Source: Citromicrobium sp.
GTDB taxonomy: Bacteria > Pseudomonadota > Alphaproteobacteria > Sphingomonadales > Sphingomonadaceae
Direction of reading: 5' to 3'
Assembly: GCA_002712945.1 (NCBI GenBank)
Contig: PAVA01000085.1
Location: forward strand, 1-27,539
Length of the DNA: 27,539 bases
How positions within the stretch are numbered: position 1 is the stretch's first letter; every line of letters begins with the position of its first letter. Under the pieces are notes generated by a model. The model worked only from the letters and a program-made list of their open reading frames with translations, ran no database searches and had not been told where the DNA came from. This document shows positions 1 to 8,225 of this stretch, piece after piece. Position numbers and translations under genes: made by a program.

Positions 1-455
1 AGGGGCGCATTCGCGAGATTGCGCAAGGGCCCGGCGTCACCATCATCTGCGGCCGGTTCGAGGGCTTCGACGAGCGCCTGTTCGATGCGCGGCCTTTCAT
101 CGAGGAAGTCAGCCTGGCCGACATCGTCCTGTCCGGCGGAGAACCTGCCGCTCTCGCCATACTCGACGCTTGCATTCGGCTGCTTCCGGGAGTAATGGGC
201 GCGGCTTCAAGCGGGGCCGAGGAGTCGTTCGAGGACGGCCTTCTGGAATACCCGCACTACACCCGACCTCAGGAATGGGAAGGGCGCACGATCCCCGAAG
301 TGCTGCGATCGGGGGATCATGCGAAAATCGCGGCGTGGCGAAAAGCCCAAAGCGAAGAGATGACACGGTTACGCAGGCCGGATTTGTGGGAGCGCCATAC
401 TGGTGCTCCGGTCCAGTCTGCCTCTGGCGCGCAGCGAGAAACGAAGGACGATTAG
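1..455 (+). CDS. trmD: tRNA (guanine-N1-)-methyltransferase TrmD, C-terminal part
   Basis: The 5' end lies outside the window; the reading frame is open from base 3 and stops with TAG at 453-455, leaving about 150 residues. TrmD makes m1G37 in tRNAs from S-adenosylmethionine and prevents frameshifting. The fragment shows the trefoil-knot SPOUT signature: [12 protein letters not shown], then [14 protein letters not shown] and LLPGVMG, followed by the C-terminal domain with EYPHYTRP and a helical tail (family knowledge applied to visible motifs). The order trmD-rplS is the classic rpsP-rimM-trmD-rplS arrangement, and rplS starts only two bases after the stop, so co-transcription is expected. 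Nothing looks broken apart from the window edge. Confidence 0.95.
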   Translation, partial: GRIREIAQGPGVTIICGRFEGFDERLFDARPFIEEVSLADIVLSGGEPAALAILDACIRLLPGVMGAASSGAEESFEDGLLEYPHYTRPQEWEGRTIPEVLRSGDHAKIAAWRKAQSEEMTRLRRPDLWERHTGAPVQSASGAQRETKDD

Positions 456-457
456 GC

Positions 458-844
458 ATGAACCTGATCCAGCAGCTCGAAGCCGAAGCGATTGAAAATC
501 TCGGCAAGGATATTCCGGAATTCCGCCCCGGCGACACCGTGCGCGTCGGCGTGAAGGTCGTCGAAGGTACGCGCGAGCGTATCCAGAACTTCGAAGGCGT
601 GGTGATCGCGCGTTCGAACCGCGGCATGGGTTCCAACTTCACGGTTCGCAAGATCAGCTTCGGCGAAGGCGTGGAGCGCGTTTTCCCGCTCTACTCGCCG
701 ATCGTCGACTCGATCACCGTGGTCCGCCGCGGTGTCGTGCGTCGCGCGAAGCTCTATTACCTGCGCGGCCGCACCGGCAAGAGCGCGCGTATCGCCGAAC
801 GTCGCGACAACCGCCCCGCGAAAGGCGAGAAGTCCGACGCGTAA
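458..844 (+). CDS. rplS: 50S ribosomal protein L19
   Basis: 128 residues, a normal length for L19, which lies at the 30S-50S interface. The protein begins [12 protein letters not shown] and contains the typical [32 protein letters not shown] and [11 protein letters not shown] segments, then an [13 protein letters not shown] block. An upstream in-frame extension is possible, but the ATG at 458 sits two bases after trmD and gives the standard L19 N-terminus, so it was chosen. The tail after RTGKSARI is short and charged. It is the last gene of the trmD operon and is followed within 40 bases by a strong hairpin terminator. Confidence 0.97.
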   Translation: MNLIQQLEAEAIENLGKDIPEFRPGDTVRVGVKVVEGTRERIQNFEGVVIARSNRGMGSNFTVRKISFGEGVERVFPLYSPIVDSITVVRRGVVRRAKLYYLRGRTGKSARIAERRDNRPAKGEKSDA

Positions 845-880
845 GCGCGGCTTCCTCCTGCCGCATAGGCAAAGAGACAG

Positions 881-913
881 AAGGGCGGCCCGGAAACGGT
901 GCCGCCCTTTTTC
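881..913 (+). terminator. Rho-independent terminator after rplS
   Basis: A perfect 9-bp stem (aagggcggc at 881-889 with gccgccctt at 901-909) is extended inside by ccg/cgg around a GAAA tetraloop, and is followed by a T-rich run (cttttttc-like, 907-913). It sits 36 bases past the rplS stop on the same strand. The rest of the gap up to asd (914-1119) holds no convincing gene; a candidate asd promoter is listed separately. Confidence 0.9.
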
Positions 914-1064
914 GTTGACCTCTCGATGAGTGGCGGGTCCGACAAGCTGAGCTTCAATGCCGCATGGGCGCGGCTGCGACGATTATCCTCCTCGCGCTGC
1001 ATCTGGCGGGGATCGTCTGAGGCAGTTGCGCCGGGCGGAGGGCGCGTGAAGATCGCACGCCGCC

Positions 1065-1092
1065 TTGCGCTGGGCGGCATCGTCTTTATCTG
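1065..1092 (+). promoter_or_regulatory. Candidate promoter for asd
   Basis: TTGCGC (1065-1070), a 16-base spacer and TATCTG (1087-1092) lie about 28 bases before the asd ATG. The same TTGC-N16-TA layout is seen before three other genes in the window (M2 peptidase, rpsF, dnaN). This is pattern reading only; the -10 box is imperfect. Confidence 0.35.
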
Positions 1093-1119
1093 CGGTGCGA
1101 CAGATTTCAGGAGCGGTAG

Positions 1120-2145
1120 ATGGGTTACAAGGTCGCCATAGTCGGCGCGACGGGCAATGTCGGACGCGAGATGATGCAGGTGCTCGCCGAGCGCGAGTTC
1201 CCGATCGACGAGGTCGTGGCGCTGGCCAGCTCGCGTTCGCAGGGCACCGAGGTCGAGTTCGGCGACACGGGCAGGATGCTCAAGTGCAAGAACCTCGAGC
1301 ATTTCGACTTCACCGGCTGGGATATCGCGCTGTTTTCCGCCGGCGGCTCCATCGCCAAGGAATACGCGCCCAAGGCAGCCGCGGCGGGCTGCGTGGTGAT
1401 CGACAATTCCTCGCACTTCCGGATGGACCCGGACGTGCCGCTGATCGTGCCCGAGGTGAACCCCGATGCGATCGACGGCTACACGGCGAAGAACATCATC
1501 GCGAACCCCAACTGCTCGACCGCGCAGCTGGTGGTGGCCTTGAAGCCGCTGCACGATGCGGCGGGGATCAAGCGCGTGGTCGTGTCGACCTACCAGTCGG
1601 TCTCGGGCGCAGGGAAGTCCGGGATGGACGAACTGTTCAACCAGTCCCGCGCCATCTTCGTCGGCGATCCGGTGGAACCGCAGGTCTTCACCAAGCAGAT
1701 CGCCTTCAACGTCATTCCCCATATCGACGTCTTCCTCGAGGACGGATCGACCAAGGAGGAATGGAAGATGGTGGTCGAGACCAAGAAGATCCTCGATCCC
1801 AAGGTGAAGCTGAGTGCCACCTGCGTGCGCGTGCCGGTGTTCGTCGGCCATTCGGAAGCCGTGAGCATCGAATTCGAGCGCGAGATTACGGCCGAGCAGG
1901 CGCAGGACATCCTGCGCGAGGCGCCGGGCTGCATGCTGGTCGATAAGCGCGAGGATGAAGGCTACATCACGCCGGTCGAGAGCGTGGGCGACGGCGCGAC
2001 CTATATCAGCCGCGTGCGCGAAGACCCCACGGTGGAGAACGGGCTCAACCTGTGGTGCGTGTCCGACAACCTGCGCAAGGGCGCCGCGCTCAACGCGGTG
2101 CAGATCGCCGAACTGCTGGGCCGCCGCCACCTGAAGAAGGGGTAG
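1120..2145 (+). CDS. asd: Aspartate-semialdehyde dehydrogenase
   Basis: 341 residues, the usual length. It reduces aspartyl phosphate to aspartate semialdehyde with NADPH, the branch point to lysine/diaminopimelate, threonine and methionine. The N-terminus has the Rossmann motif VAIVGATGNVGREM (residues 5-18). The catalytic cysteine is in ANPNCSTAQ (C132), and the RVPVFVGHSEAV segment supplies the substrate-binding Arg237 and catalytic His244. An AGGAG ribosome site at 1109-1113 is six bases from the ATG, supporting this start. A small membrane-protein gene begins six bases after its stop and may be co-transcribed. Confidence 0.97.
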   Translation: MGYKVAIVGATGNVGREMMQVLAEREFPIDEVVALASSRSQGTEVEFGDTGRMLKCKNLEHFDFTGWDIALFSAGGSIAKEYAPKAAAAGCVVIDNSSHFRMDPDVPLIVPEVNPDAIDGYTAKNIIANPNCSTAQLVVALKPLHDAAGIKRVVVSTYQSVSGAGKSGMDELFNQSRAIFVGDPVEPQVFTKQIAFNVIPHIDVFLEDGSTKEEWKMVVETKKILDPKVKLSATCVRVPVFVGHSEAVSIEFEREITAEQAQDILREAPGCMLVDKREDEGYITPVESVGDGATYISRVREDPTVENGLNLWCVSDNLRKGAALNAVQIAELLGRRHLKKG

Positions 2146-2151
2146 GGTTCG

Positions 2152-2565
2152 ATGCTCGGCCCCGATCCCCGGCAGACGGAGCAGATGCGCGAGCAGATGG
2201 GCCAGTCGCTCGACCAGATCGAGCGCGAGACCTCCGCCTTCATGGGGCGGCTGGTGCGGCGCTGGGCGATCCGCTGGGCGGTCGCCTTCGCGATCATCTT
2301 TGCGCTCACCCGGATGGTCGACTGGCTCGACTGGCTGTGGTGGATTGCGGTGCCTGTCGCCGCGCTCTCGCTGATCGTGCCGCTGCTGTTCCGGCGCTTC
2401 CTGATGAAGCGGCTTGCGCGGGTGCGCGGGCAGATGGGTGGAATGGCAGGAGGCGGCGAGACCATCGACGGTTCCTGGCGCGAGGCGGACGCGCCGCGTC
2501 CCGCCGACATCGAGCCCGAGCCGGGCACGATCATCATCGACCAGCGCCCCGACGACGAACGCTGA
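2152..2565 (+). CDS. Small two-helix membrane protein of unknown function
   Basis: 137 residues; I do not recognise a family. The N-terminal 30 residues are polar and helix-prone (MREQMGQSLDQIERE). Two hydrophobic stretches follow at about residues 40-55 and 60-80, with a tryptophan-rich turn (WLDWLWW) between them, then a basic segment (RRFLMKRLARVR) and an acidic, proline-containing tail ending IIIDQRPDDER. The basic segment after the second helix suggests a hairpin with both ends in the cytoplasm (inference). It starts six bases after asd, with a GGGG-containing ribosome site inside the end of asd, so it probably rides on asd transcription. No link to aspartate metabolism is evident. Confidence 0.75.
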   Translation: MLGPDPRQTEQMREQMGQSLDQIERETSAFMGRLVRRWAIRWAVAFAIIFALTRMVDWLDWLWWIAVPVAALSLIVPLLFRRFLMKRLARVRGQMGGMAGGGETIDGSWREADAPRPADIEPEPGTIIIDQRPDDER

Positions 2566-2648
2566 GCTGTCCTCGCACGCATGCTTGCTTGTCGTGCGCG
2601 CGCACCTCTGACACTGTCGGCGCCATCAGGCAGGTTTGGGAGAGTGAC

Positions 2649-3248
2649 ATGAAGGCTCGGTTCGCAATTGCACTGGTTGCTTCGGCGGCCTTCGCGCTCG
2701 CCGCTTGCGGGGAGGGGGTCGAGGAACCGCAGCCCTCCGAACCGCCGACCGCGGAGGAAATCGCGGCGCAGACGCCCAATGCTCCGAAGAACCGCCCCAT
2801 CGCGCTGCTTGCCGACGGGCTGACGATAGCGGCTCCCGAGGCGGGCGGCTCTGCCGTCACGCTCGATTTCGGCGATCCGCAGGACGCGGTGGTCGAAGAG
2901 CTCACCATGATCTTCGGCGGGCCGCAGTTCGGCACCAACGAGGAATGCGGCGCAGGGCCCATCACCTTCGCGACCTATGGCGATTTCGCCGCGCACTTCC
3001 AGGACGAGAGCTTCGTCGGCTGGTCGGTCAGCGGGGCGAGCGAGCGCGCGACCTTTACCGGGCCCGATGGGGTCACTATCGGCATGGCGGGCGCGGATGT
3101 GCGCGAGCTGCCGACCTACGAGGCGTTCGAGGAGAGCACGCTGGGCGAGGAATTCATGCTCGGCAGCGGCGAGATGGCGGTGTCGGGAATTATCGAGGAC
3201 AACCAGGTCGCGACCCTGTGGGGTGGGGTCTCCTGCAACTTCCGCTAG
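2649..3248 (+). CDS. Putative lipoprotein of unknown function
   Basis: 199 residues. The first 20 residues form a lipoprotein signal: a short basic start (MKAR), a hydrophobic core and the lipobox LAAC with the cysteine at position 20. A Pro/Glu-rich linker follows (EEPQPSEPPTAEE). The rest is a probable small folded domain with a hydrophobic N-terminal strand pattern (PIALLADGLTI) and two more cysteines (NEECG and VSCNF near the C-terminus) that could form a disulfide in the periplasm. A GGGAGA ribosome site precedes the ATG. It is about 80 bases after the previous gene and 45 before the next; whether it belongs to either unit is unclear. The family was not recognised. Confidence 0.8.
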   Translation: MKARFAIALVASAAFALAACGEGVEEPQPSEPPTAEEIAAQTPNAPKNRPIALLADGLTIAAPEAGGSAVTLDFGDPQDAVVEELTMIFGGPQFGTNEECGAGPITFATYGDFAAHFQDESFVGWSVSGASERATFTGPDGVTIGMAGADVRELPTYEAFEESTLGEEFMLGSGEMAVSGIIEDNQVATLWGGVSCNFR

Positions 3249-3293
3249 CGTGGATTCGACGAAAGCCGACGCCGCAACGGGGAGCCTATCTGG

Positions 3294-4037
3294 ATGACAG
3301 AGGCGCAAATGCCCGATGTCGAGCTGTATCGGCCCCTAAACACGCCGAAGCCCTTCGGGGAGGATGTCTGGATCGTCGATGGTCCGGAGATTCGCATGGA
3401 TTATGGGCCGATAAGCCTGCCGTTCCCCACGCGGATGACGGTGGTGCGCCTGTCCGGTGGCGAGCTGTGGGTGCATTCGCCGATCGCACCCGACCCGGAC
3501 CTGTTCGATGCAATCGAGGCGCTGGGCACGGTTGCGCACCTCGTCGCCCCCAACAGCCTGCACTACTGGTTCATGGCCGACTGGATCGAACGATACCCCG
3601 AGGCAACGACCTGTGCCGTTCCCGATCTGGTCGAGAAGGCGAAGCGCGCCTTCCGCATCGACGTTCCGCTCGGGTCTTCGGCTGCCCCTGCGTGGCAGGA
3701 CGAGATCGACTGGATCGTCGTCCCCGGAACAAGCGTGACCGAGGCCGTGTTTCACGTCCATGCCGCGCAGGTGACGATCCTGGTCGACCTGATCGAGAAT
3801 TTCGACCCGCAGCGGATACGCAAACGCCTGTACCGCTGGGCGGTGCAGCTGGTGGGGGCGGACGGACATACGCCCTTCGACCTGCGGATGACCTTCTGGC
3901 CGAAGCGCAAGGCCGTTGCCGCAGCCATGAGGAAGGTGCTCGATTGGCCGACCGAGCGCATAGTGCTTGCGCATGGCGGGCTGTTCGCGCGCGACGGGCA
4001 AGACGTTTTACGCCAGCGGTTGCGCTGGGCGATCTGA
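3294..4037 (+). CDS. DUF4336 domain-containing protein
   Basis: 247 residues, essentially all one domain. Features I associate with DUF4336, a family resembling the metallo-beta-lactamase fold: an N-terminal IWIVDG-like strand (EDVWIVDGPEI), the FPTRMTVVRLSGGELWVHSPI segment, VAHLVAPNSLHYWF, and later HVHAAQVTILVDLIENF and RIVLAHGGLF. The classical HxHxDH zinc signature of true metallo-beta-lactamases is absent, so catalytic activity is uncertain. No signal peptide, hence cytoplasmic. GGGGAG about nine bases before the ATG supports this start. An alpha/beta hydrolase follows after 21 bases, suggesting a two-gene unit. The substrate is unknown. Confidence 0.8.
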   Translation: MTEAQMPDVELYRPLNTPKPFGEDVWIVDGPEIRMDYGPISLPFPTRMTVVRLSGGELWVHSPIAPDPDLFDAIEALGTVAHLVAPNSLHYWFMADWIERYPEATTCAVPDLVEKAKRAFRIDVPLGSSAAPAWQDEIDWIVVPGTSVTEAVFHVHAAQVTILVDLIENFDPQRIRKRLYRWAVQLVGADGHTPFDLRMTFWPKRKAVAAAMRKVLDWPTERIVLAHGGLFARDGQDVLRQRLRWAI

Positions 4038-4058
4038 ATCCTGAGGGACTGTGTTGGA

Positions 4059-4805
4059 ATGACGTTTGAATCTTTCGATGGGACCGAACTGGCCGTTCAT
4101 CGCATGGGCGAGGGGCGGCCGCTCGTCCTGCTCCACGGGCTGTTCTCCAGCGCGGAGATGAACTGGATCAGGTTCGGTCATGCCGAAAGGATCGCGCGGG
4201 CGGGCTACGAAGTGATCATGCTCGATTTTCGCGTGCATGGTGAAAGCGAAGCGCCGCACGCGCCGGAGAAATACCCGGCGGGCGTGCTGGTGAAGGATGT
4301 CGCCGCGCTGGTCGATCATCTCGGCCTGACCGACTACGACCTGGGCGGCTTCTCGCTCGGCGCGCGGACCGCGATCCACGGCGTTGCGACCGGGGCGCTG
4401 GCCCCGAAGCGGCTCATCCTCGGCGGAATGGGCATCGACGGCTTGCAGGAATGGGAGAGCCGTGCGGCCTTCTTCACCCGCGTGATCGACGAGTTCGATG
4501 CGATCCCGAAGGGCGACCCGGCCTATTTCTCGATGCAGTTCCTCAAGTCGCAGGGCGTGGACCGCGAGGCCGCCCGCCTGCTGCTCGGCAGCATGGACAA
4601 CCTCGACCTCGCCGAGCTCGACAGGATCGCCTGCCCCACGCTGGTCGTATGCGGCGACGAGGATCGCGACAACGGCTCCGCGCAGGAACTGGCCGCAAGG
4701 CTGCCCGACGCGACCTATGTCGAAGTGCCCGGCACCCACATGAGCAGCGTGACCAAACTCGATCTGGGCCGCGCGATGGCCGAGTGGCTCGGCCCCGCTC
4801 ACTGA
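4059..4805 (+). CDS. Alpha/beta hydrolase
   Basis: 248 residues with the complete alpha/beta-hydrolase plan. The oxyanion-loop motif LLHGLFSS (residues 24-31) is followed by the nucleophile elbow GGFSLG with Ser99, the acidic residue in VVCGDEDRDNG (Asp200 or Asp202) and the catalytic histidine in VPGTHMSS (His227). No secretion signal, so cytoplasmic. It is a single-domain enzyme with a short lid; substrate cannot be read from sequence. A GAGGGA stretch lies about a dozen bases before the ATG. It follows the DUF4336 gene by 21 bases and ends just before the promoter-like region of the M2 peptidase gene. Confidence 0.88.
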   Translation: MTFESFDGTELAVHRMGEGRPLVLLHGLFSSAEMNWIRFGHAERIARAGYEVIMLDFRVHGESEAPHAPEKYPAGVLVKDVAALVDHLGLTDYDLGGFSLGARTAIHGVATGALAPKRLILGGMGIDGLQEWESRAAFFTRVIDEFDAIPKGDPAYFSMQFLKSQGVDREAARLLLGSMDNLDLAELDRIACPTLVVCGDEDRDNGSAQELAARLPDATYVEVPGTHMSSVTKLDLGRAMAEWLGPAH

Positions 4806-4815
4806 AGAGCGCCAC

Positions 4816-4843
4816 TTGCTATTGCGCCGCGCGCGGGTAGTTT
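4816..4843 (+). promoter_or_regulatory. Candidate promoter for the M2 peptidase gene
   Basis: TTGCTA (4816-4821), a 16-base spacer and TAGTTT (4838-4843). Transcription would start near 4850, leaving a leader of about 30 bases before the ATG at 4882. The position argues against using the further-upstream in-frame start codon at 4816, which would lie inside the promoter. Confidence 0.45.
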
Positions 4844-4881
4844 CGCGCGCAATGACACTCCGCTTCGACAGGATGCTCTCC

Positions 4882-6729
4882 ATGAAACTGTTCACCGCCT
4901 CGCTCGCGGCCATTGCGGCTGCATCTCTCGCCACGCCCGCGCTCGCCGACGACCACGCCGAAGAGGCGATGGAGCAGGCCGAATATCCGATGACGCCGCA
5001 GGGCGCGGCGGACTGGGTCGCGATGGTCGAAAAGACCATGTTCGACTATTCGGTGGAGGCCTCGCAGGTCTACTGGATCAACGCGACCTACATCACCCAC
5101 GATACCGATGCGCTGGCTGCCAAGGTCGGGGCCGAGGGCACCGAGATGAGCGTGAACTTCGCGCTCGAAGCCGCCAAATATGCGGAGATTGAGGGGCTCG
5201 ACGCGGAGGTGAAGCGCAAGCTGGACATGCTGCGCAATGGGATCGTCCTGCCCGCGCCGACCACCGAGGGCGCGGCGACCGAGCTGAACGAGATCGCGAC
5301 CAGCCTCAACAGCCAGTACGGCAAGGGCAAGGGCACGCTGAACGGCGAGGAAATCAGCGGCTCCGACATCGAGGCGGAGATGGGCAATCTCGAGCGCACG
5401 CCCGCCGAATACGCCGAGATGTGGGCCAGCTGGCACACCAATGTCGGCGCGCCGATGAAGGAAGACTATGCCCGCATGGTCGAGATCGCCAATGAAGGCG
5501 CGGTCGAGCTGGGCTTCGACAATGTCGGGACCATGTGGCGTTCGGGCTACGACATGCCGCCCGAGGAATTCTCCGAAGAGCTGGAACGGATGTGGCAGGA
5601 GGGCGCGCCGCTCTACAAGTCGCTCCACACCTATGTCCGCGCCAAGCTGAACGAGAAGTACGGCGACGACATCCAGCCCGCCACCGGCCCGATCCGCGCC
5701 GACCTGCTTGGCAATATGTGGGCGCAGGAATGGGGCAATATCTACCCGCTGGTCGCGCCCGAAGGGGCGGGCGATATCGGCTACGACCTGACCGAGCTGA
5801 TCGAGGCGAAGGGCCTGTCCGAAATCGACATGGTCAAGGTGGGCGAGCAGTTCTTCAGCTCGCTGGGCTTCGAGCCGCTGCCCGAGACCTTCTACGAACG
5901 TTCTATGTTCGTGAAGCCCGAGGATCGCGAGGTGGTGTGCCATGCCTCCGCGTGGGATATCGACAACAAGGACGATATCCGCATCAAGATGTGCATCAAG
6001 CGCAATGCGGACGACTTCATCACCATCCATCACGAGCTGGGCCACAACTACTACCAGCGCGCCTATAACGAGCAGGACTTCCTTCACCTGACCGGCGCGA
6101 ACGACGGGTTCCACGAGGCGATCGGCGATATGATCGCGCTCTCGATCACGCCCGAATATCTCGTCCAGATCGACATGCTCGATCGCGAGGACGTGCCCGG
6201 CGCGGACAAGGATATCGGCCTGCTGCTGCGTCAGGCGATGGACAAGGTCGCATTCCTGCCCTTCGGCCTGCTGGTCGACAAGTGGCGCTGGGGCGTGTTC
6301 GACGGGTCGATCGCCCCGACGGACTACAACAATGCGTGGCACGATCTGAAGCTGGAATACCAGGGCATCACGCCCCCGGTCGAGCGGCCCGCCGACGCCT
6401 TCGATCCGGGCGCGAAGTACCACATTCCGGGCAACACGCCCTACACGCGCTACTTCCTCGCGCGGATCCTGCAGTTCCAGTTCTACAAGGCCGCGTGCGA
6501 TCAGGCAGGCTGGGACGGCCCGCTCCACCGCTGCTCGTTCTACGGCAATGAGGAAGTGGGCGAGAAGCTCAACGCCATGCTCGAAATGGGGGCGAGCAAG
6601 CCGTGGCCCGATGCGCTGGAGGCGTTCACCGGCAGCCGCGAGATGAGCGGCGAGGCGATGGTCGAATACTTCGCGCCATTGAAGGCATGGCTCGACGAGC
6701 AGAACGAAGGCAAGCCGAGCGGGTGGTGA
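4882..6729 (+). CDS. Secreted M2-family metallopeptidase (bacterial ACE-like)
   Basis: 615 residues. Residues 1-21 form a Sec signal peptide (MKLFTASLAAIAAASLATP) with an ALA cleavage site before DDHAEE, so the enzyme acts in the periplasm. The zinc site is HELGH (His384, Glu385, His388), with the third ligand Glu412 in FHEAIGDM about 24 residues later, the gluzincin pattern of peptidase family M2 (peptidyl-dipeptidase A, ACE homologues). Length matches single-domain bacterial M2 enzymes. The ATG at 4882 was preferred over upstream starts because AGGA lies eight bases before it, the signal peptide begins there, and a promoter overlaps the longer version. The stop overlaps the next gene's GTG (GTGA, 6726-6729). 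Confidence 0.93.
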   Translation: MKLFTASLAAIAAASLATPALADDHAEEAMEQAEYPMTPQGAADWVAMVEKTMFDYSVEASQVYWINATYITHDTDALAAKVGAEGTEMSVNFALEAAKYAEIEGLDAEVKRKLDMLRNGIVLPAPTTEGAATELNEIATSLNSQYGKGKGTLNGEEISGSDIEAEMGNLERTPAEYAEMWASWHTNVGAPMKEDYARMVEIANEGAVELGFDNVGTMWRSGYDMPPEEFSEELERMWQEGAPLYKSLHTYVRAKLNEKYGDDIQPATGPIRADLLGNMWAQEWGNIYPLVAPEGAGDIGYDLTELIEAKGLSEIDMVKVGEQFFSSLGFEPLPETFYERSMFVKPEDREVVCHASAWDIDNKDDIRIKMCIKRNADDFITIHHELGHNYYQRAYNEQDFLHLTGANDGFHEAIGDMIALSITPEYLVQIDMLDREDVPGADKDIGLLLRQAMDKVAFLPFGLLVDKWRWGVFDGSIAPTDYNNAWHDLKLEYQGITPPVERPADAFDPGAKYHIPGNTPYTRYFLARILQFQFYKAACDQAGWDGPLHRCSFYGNEEVGEKLNAMLEMGASKPWPDALEAFTGSREMSGEAMVEYFAPLKAWLDEQNEGKPSGW

Positions 6730-7775
6730 GGGCGAAAGCCCTCGCGCTGGCGGCCCTCGGCGCGGGCGGCCTGCTCGCCGCCTGTGCGCAGCCGGTCTGC
6801 GGCGGTTGCGGGCCGGGCGCGTGGCCGGCACCCCCGCCTTCGGGCACGCTGTTCGTCGCCAACAAGCGTGGCGACAGCCTGTCGCGCATCGACTTGTCGA
6901 CGGGCGAGGAAACGCACCGGGCGGAGACCTGCGAAGATCCCCACGAACTGACCGTCTCTCCCGACCGGCGCTATGTGATGGTCGCCTGCTATTCGGGGCG
7001 CACGCTCGAGATTTACCGGACGGGCGATCTGGCCCGGGCGGGGGTGCAGGAGCTGGGTGAGGGCGCGCGCGTTCACAGCGCCCTGTGGCTGGAAGACGAC
7101 CGCGTGATCGCGGGCGCCGAAGGTCGCGGATCGCTGTATCGCATCGGCCTGCGGATGGTGGACGGCGACGTCCCCCCGGTCGTTTCGCTCAAAGAGATCG
7201 GCGGCGGCGGGGCGGGGCCGCACCTGCTCGCCGTGGCGCCCGACGGGAAGCGCGCCTGGGGCACGATCATCCCTTCCGGCGAGGTCGTCCGCTACGACCT
7301 GGCCGAGGGGGAAGAGGTGATCCGGCGCCGGATCGGAGAGCAGATCGAAGCGATTGCCCTGGCCCCCGACGGGGCAAGCCTGTGGGTCGCCTCCAACGCC
7401 GACAGCATTGCCTACCGGCTCGACCCCGTGACGCTGGAAGTGCAGGCCGAGGTCGAAACCGGCGCGGTCCCCATCCGGTTGGCGATGCATCCCTCGGGGG
7501 ATTACGTGGTCAGTTCCAATGTCGGCAGCGGCGATTTGAGCGTCATCGACACCCGGACCAATCGCGTGGTGCGAACCATTCCCGTGTCCGGCAACCCTCA
7601 GGCGGTCCAGGTGACGCTGGTGTTCGGCGCCGACGGCTCGCGGCTCTATGCCGCCGAGACCGGCACCGACACGATTGCGGAGGTCGATTTCGCCAGCGGC
7701 CGTGTGCTGCGCCGCATTCCCACGGGCGAGGGCGGCGACGGGCTGGCAATCCTGGAAGGCGAACGCGCACGGTGA
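6726..7775 (+). CDS. YncE-like beta-propeller lipoprotein
   Basis: 349 residues, starting at a GTG that overlaps the stop of the M2 peptidase gene by four bases. The start gives a clean lipoprotein signal: MRAKALALAALGAGG then LLAAC with Cys20; three more cysteines follow closely (QPVCGGCGPG). The remainder is a series of short beta-repeats with YVTN-type signatures: LFVANKRGDSLSRIDL, HELTVSPDRRYVMV, LLAVAPDGKRAW, AIALAPDGASLWVASN, RLAMHPSGDYVVSSN and VFGADGSRLYAAETG, consistent with a six- or seven-bladed propeller anchored in the envelope. Such proteins usually bind partners; a ligand cannot be read here. Its end overlaps rimB's start in the same GTGA manner, suggesting translational coupling. 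Confidence 0.85.
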   Translation: MRAKALALAALGAGGLLAACAQPVCGGCGPGAWPAPPPSGTLFVANKRGDSLSRIDLSTGEETHRAETCEDPHELTVSPDRRYVMVACYSGRTLEIYRTGDLARAGVQELGEGARVHSALWLEDDRVIAGAEGRGSLYRIGLRMVDGDVPPVVSLKEIGGGGAGPHLLAVAPDGKRAWGTIIPSGEVVRYDLAEGEEVIRRRIGEQIEAIALAPDGASLWVASNADSIAYRLDPVTLEVQAEVETGAVPIRLAMHPSGDYVVSSNVGSGDLSVIDTRTNRVVRTIPVSGNPQAVQVTLVFGADGSRLYAAETGTDTIAEVDFASGRVLRRIPTGEGGDGLAILEGERAR

Positions 7776-8215
7776 TTACGGTCGGTTGGCGTGAACTGGT
7801 GGACCTGCCCGATCTCGGCCTCAAGCGCGTGCCCGCCAAGATCGACAGCGGCGCGCGCACATCCTCGCTGCATGCCATCGTGCTCGACGAGTTCGAGCGA
7901 GAGGGGGAGAAATACGTCCGCTTCGAGGTGTTCTTCCCCGCCCACCACGTGATGCAGGTGTGCGAGGCGGTGCATGTCGATGTGCGCGGGATCACAAGTT
8001 CCAACGGCGAAACCCAGATGCGCTATGTCATCAAGACCCCGCTGAAGATCGGCACGGAAACCTTTCGCGCCGAGATCAGTCTTGCAGATCGTAGCGACAT
8101 GAAGTTCCCGATGCTGATAGGGCGGAGCGCGCTGAGGCGACGCTTCCTTGTCGATTCGGGCAATTCCTGGCTCCAGACCCCCGGCCGCGAGCCGGTGAAA
8201 GGCCACAGACCATGA
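7772..8215 (+). CDS. rimB: RimB-like retropepsin-type protease (ATP-dependent zinc protease family)
   Basis: 147 residues, starting at a GTG inside the GTGA overlap with the preceding gene. The N-terminal GWRELVDLPDLGL and the AKIDSGARTSSLHA block (Asp25-Ser26-Gly27) are characteristic of the PF05618 family, a single-domain aspartyl-protease fold despite its older name of zinc protease; the SDMKFPMLIGRSALRRRFLVD segment is the conserved C-terminal part. In Pseudomonas this protein (RimB) works with RimK, trimming or controlling glutamate tails on ribosomal protein S6. The gene here lies ten bases before rimK, supporting the same role. The family assignment is firm; the biochemical role in this organism is inferred. 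Confidence 0.88.
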   Translation: MITVGWRELVDLPDLGLKRVPAKIDSGARTSSLHAIVLDEFEREGEKYVRFEVFFPAHHVMQVCEAVHVDVRGITSSNGETQMRYVIKTPLKIGTETFRAEISLADRSDMKFPMLIGRSALRRRFLVDSGNSWLQTPGREPVKGHRP

Positions 8216-8225
8216 GGATTAGGCC

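Noticed and set aside
899..1141. An 80-codon plus frame between rplS and asd
   Set aside because: It starts inside the terminator T-run, overlaps asd, has no ribosome site and no recognisable protein features.
4816..4881. Upstream in-frame extension of the M2 peptidase
   Set aside because: It would place a promoter inside the gene and spoil the signal peptide.
4819..6831. A 670-codon minus-strand reading frame opposite the M2 peptidase
   Set aside because: Mirror frame of a clearly recognised gene; GC-rich DNA keeps it open. The predicted protein is rich in His/Arg/Val with no family signature. The same holds for long minus frames at 757-2130, 18785-20284 and 24649-26961.
7772..8215. RimB read as a metal-dependent zinc protease
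   Set aside because: The family name is historical; the visible DSG motif is that of a retropepsin-type aspartyl protease and no HExxH is present.
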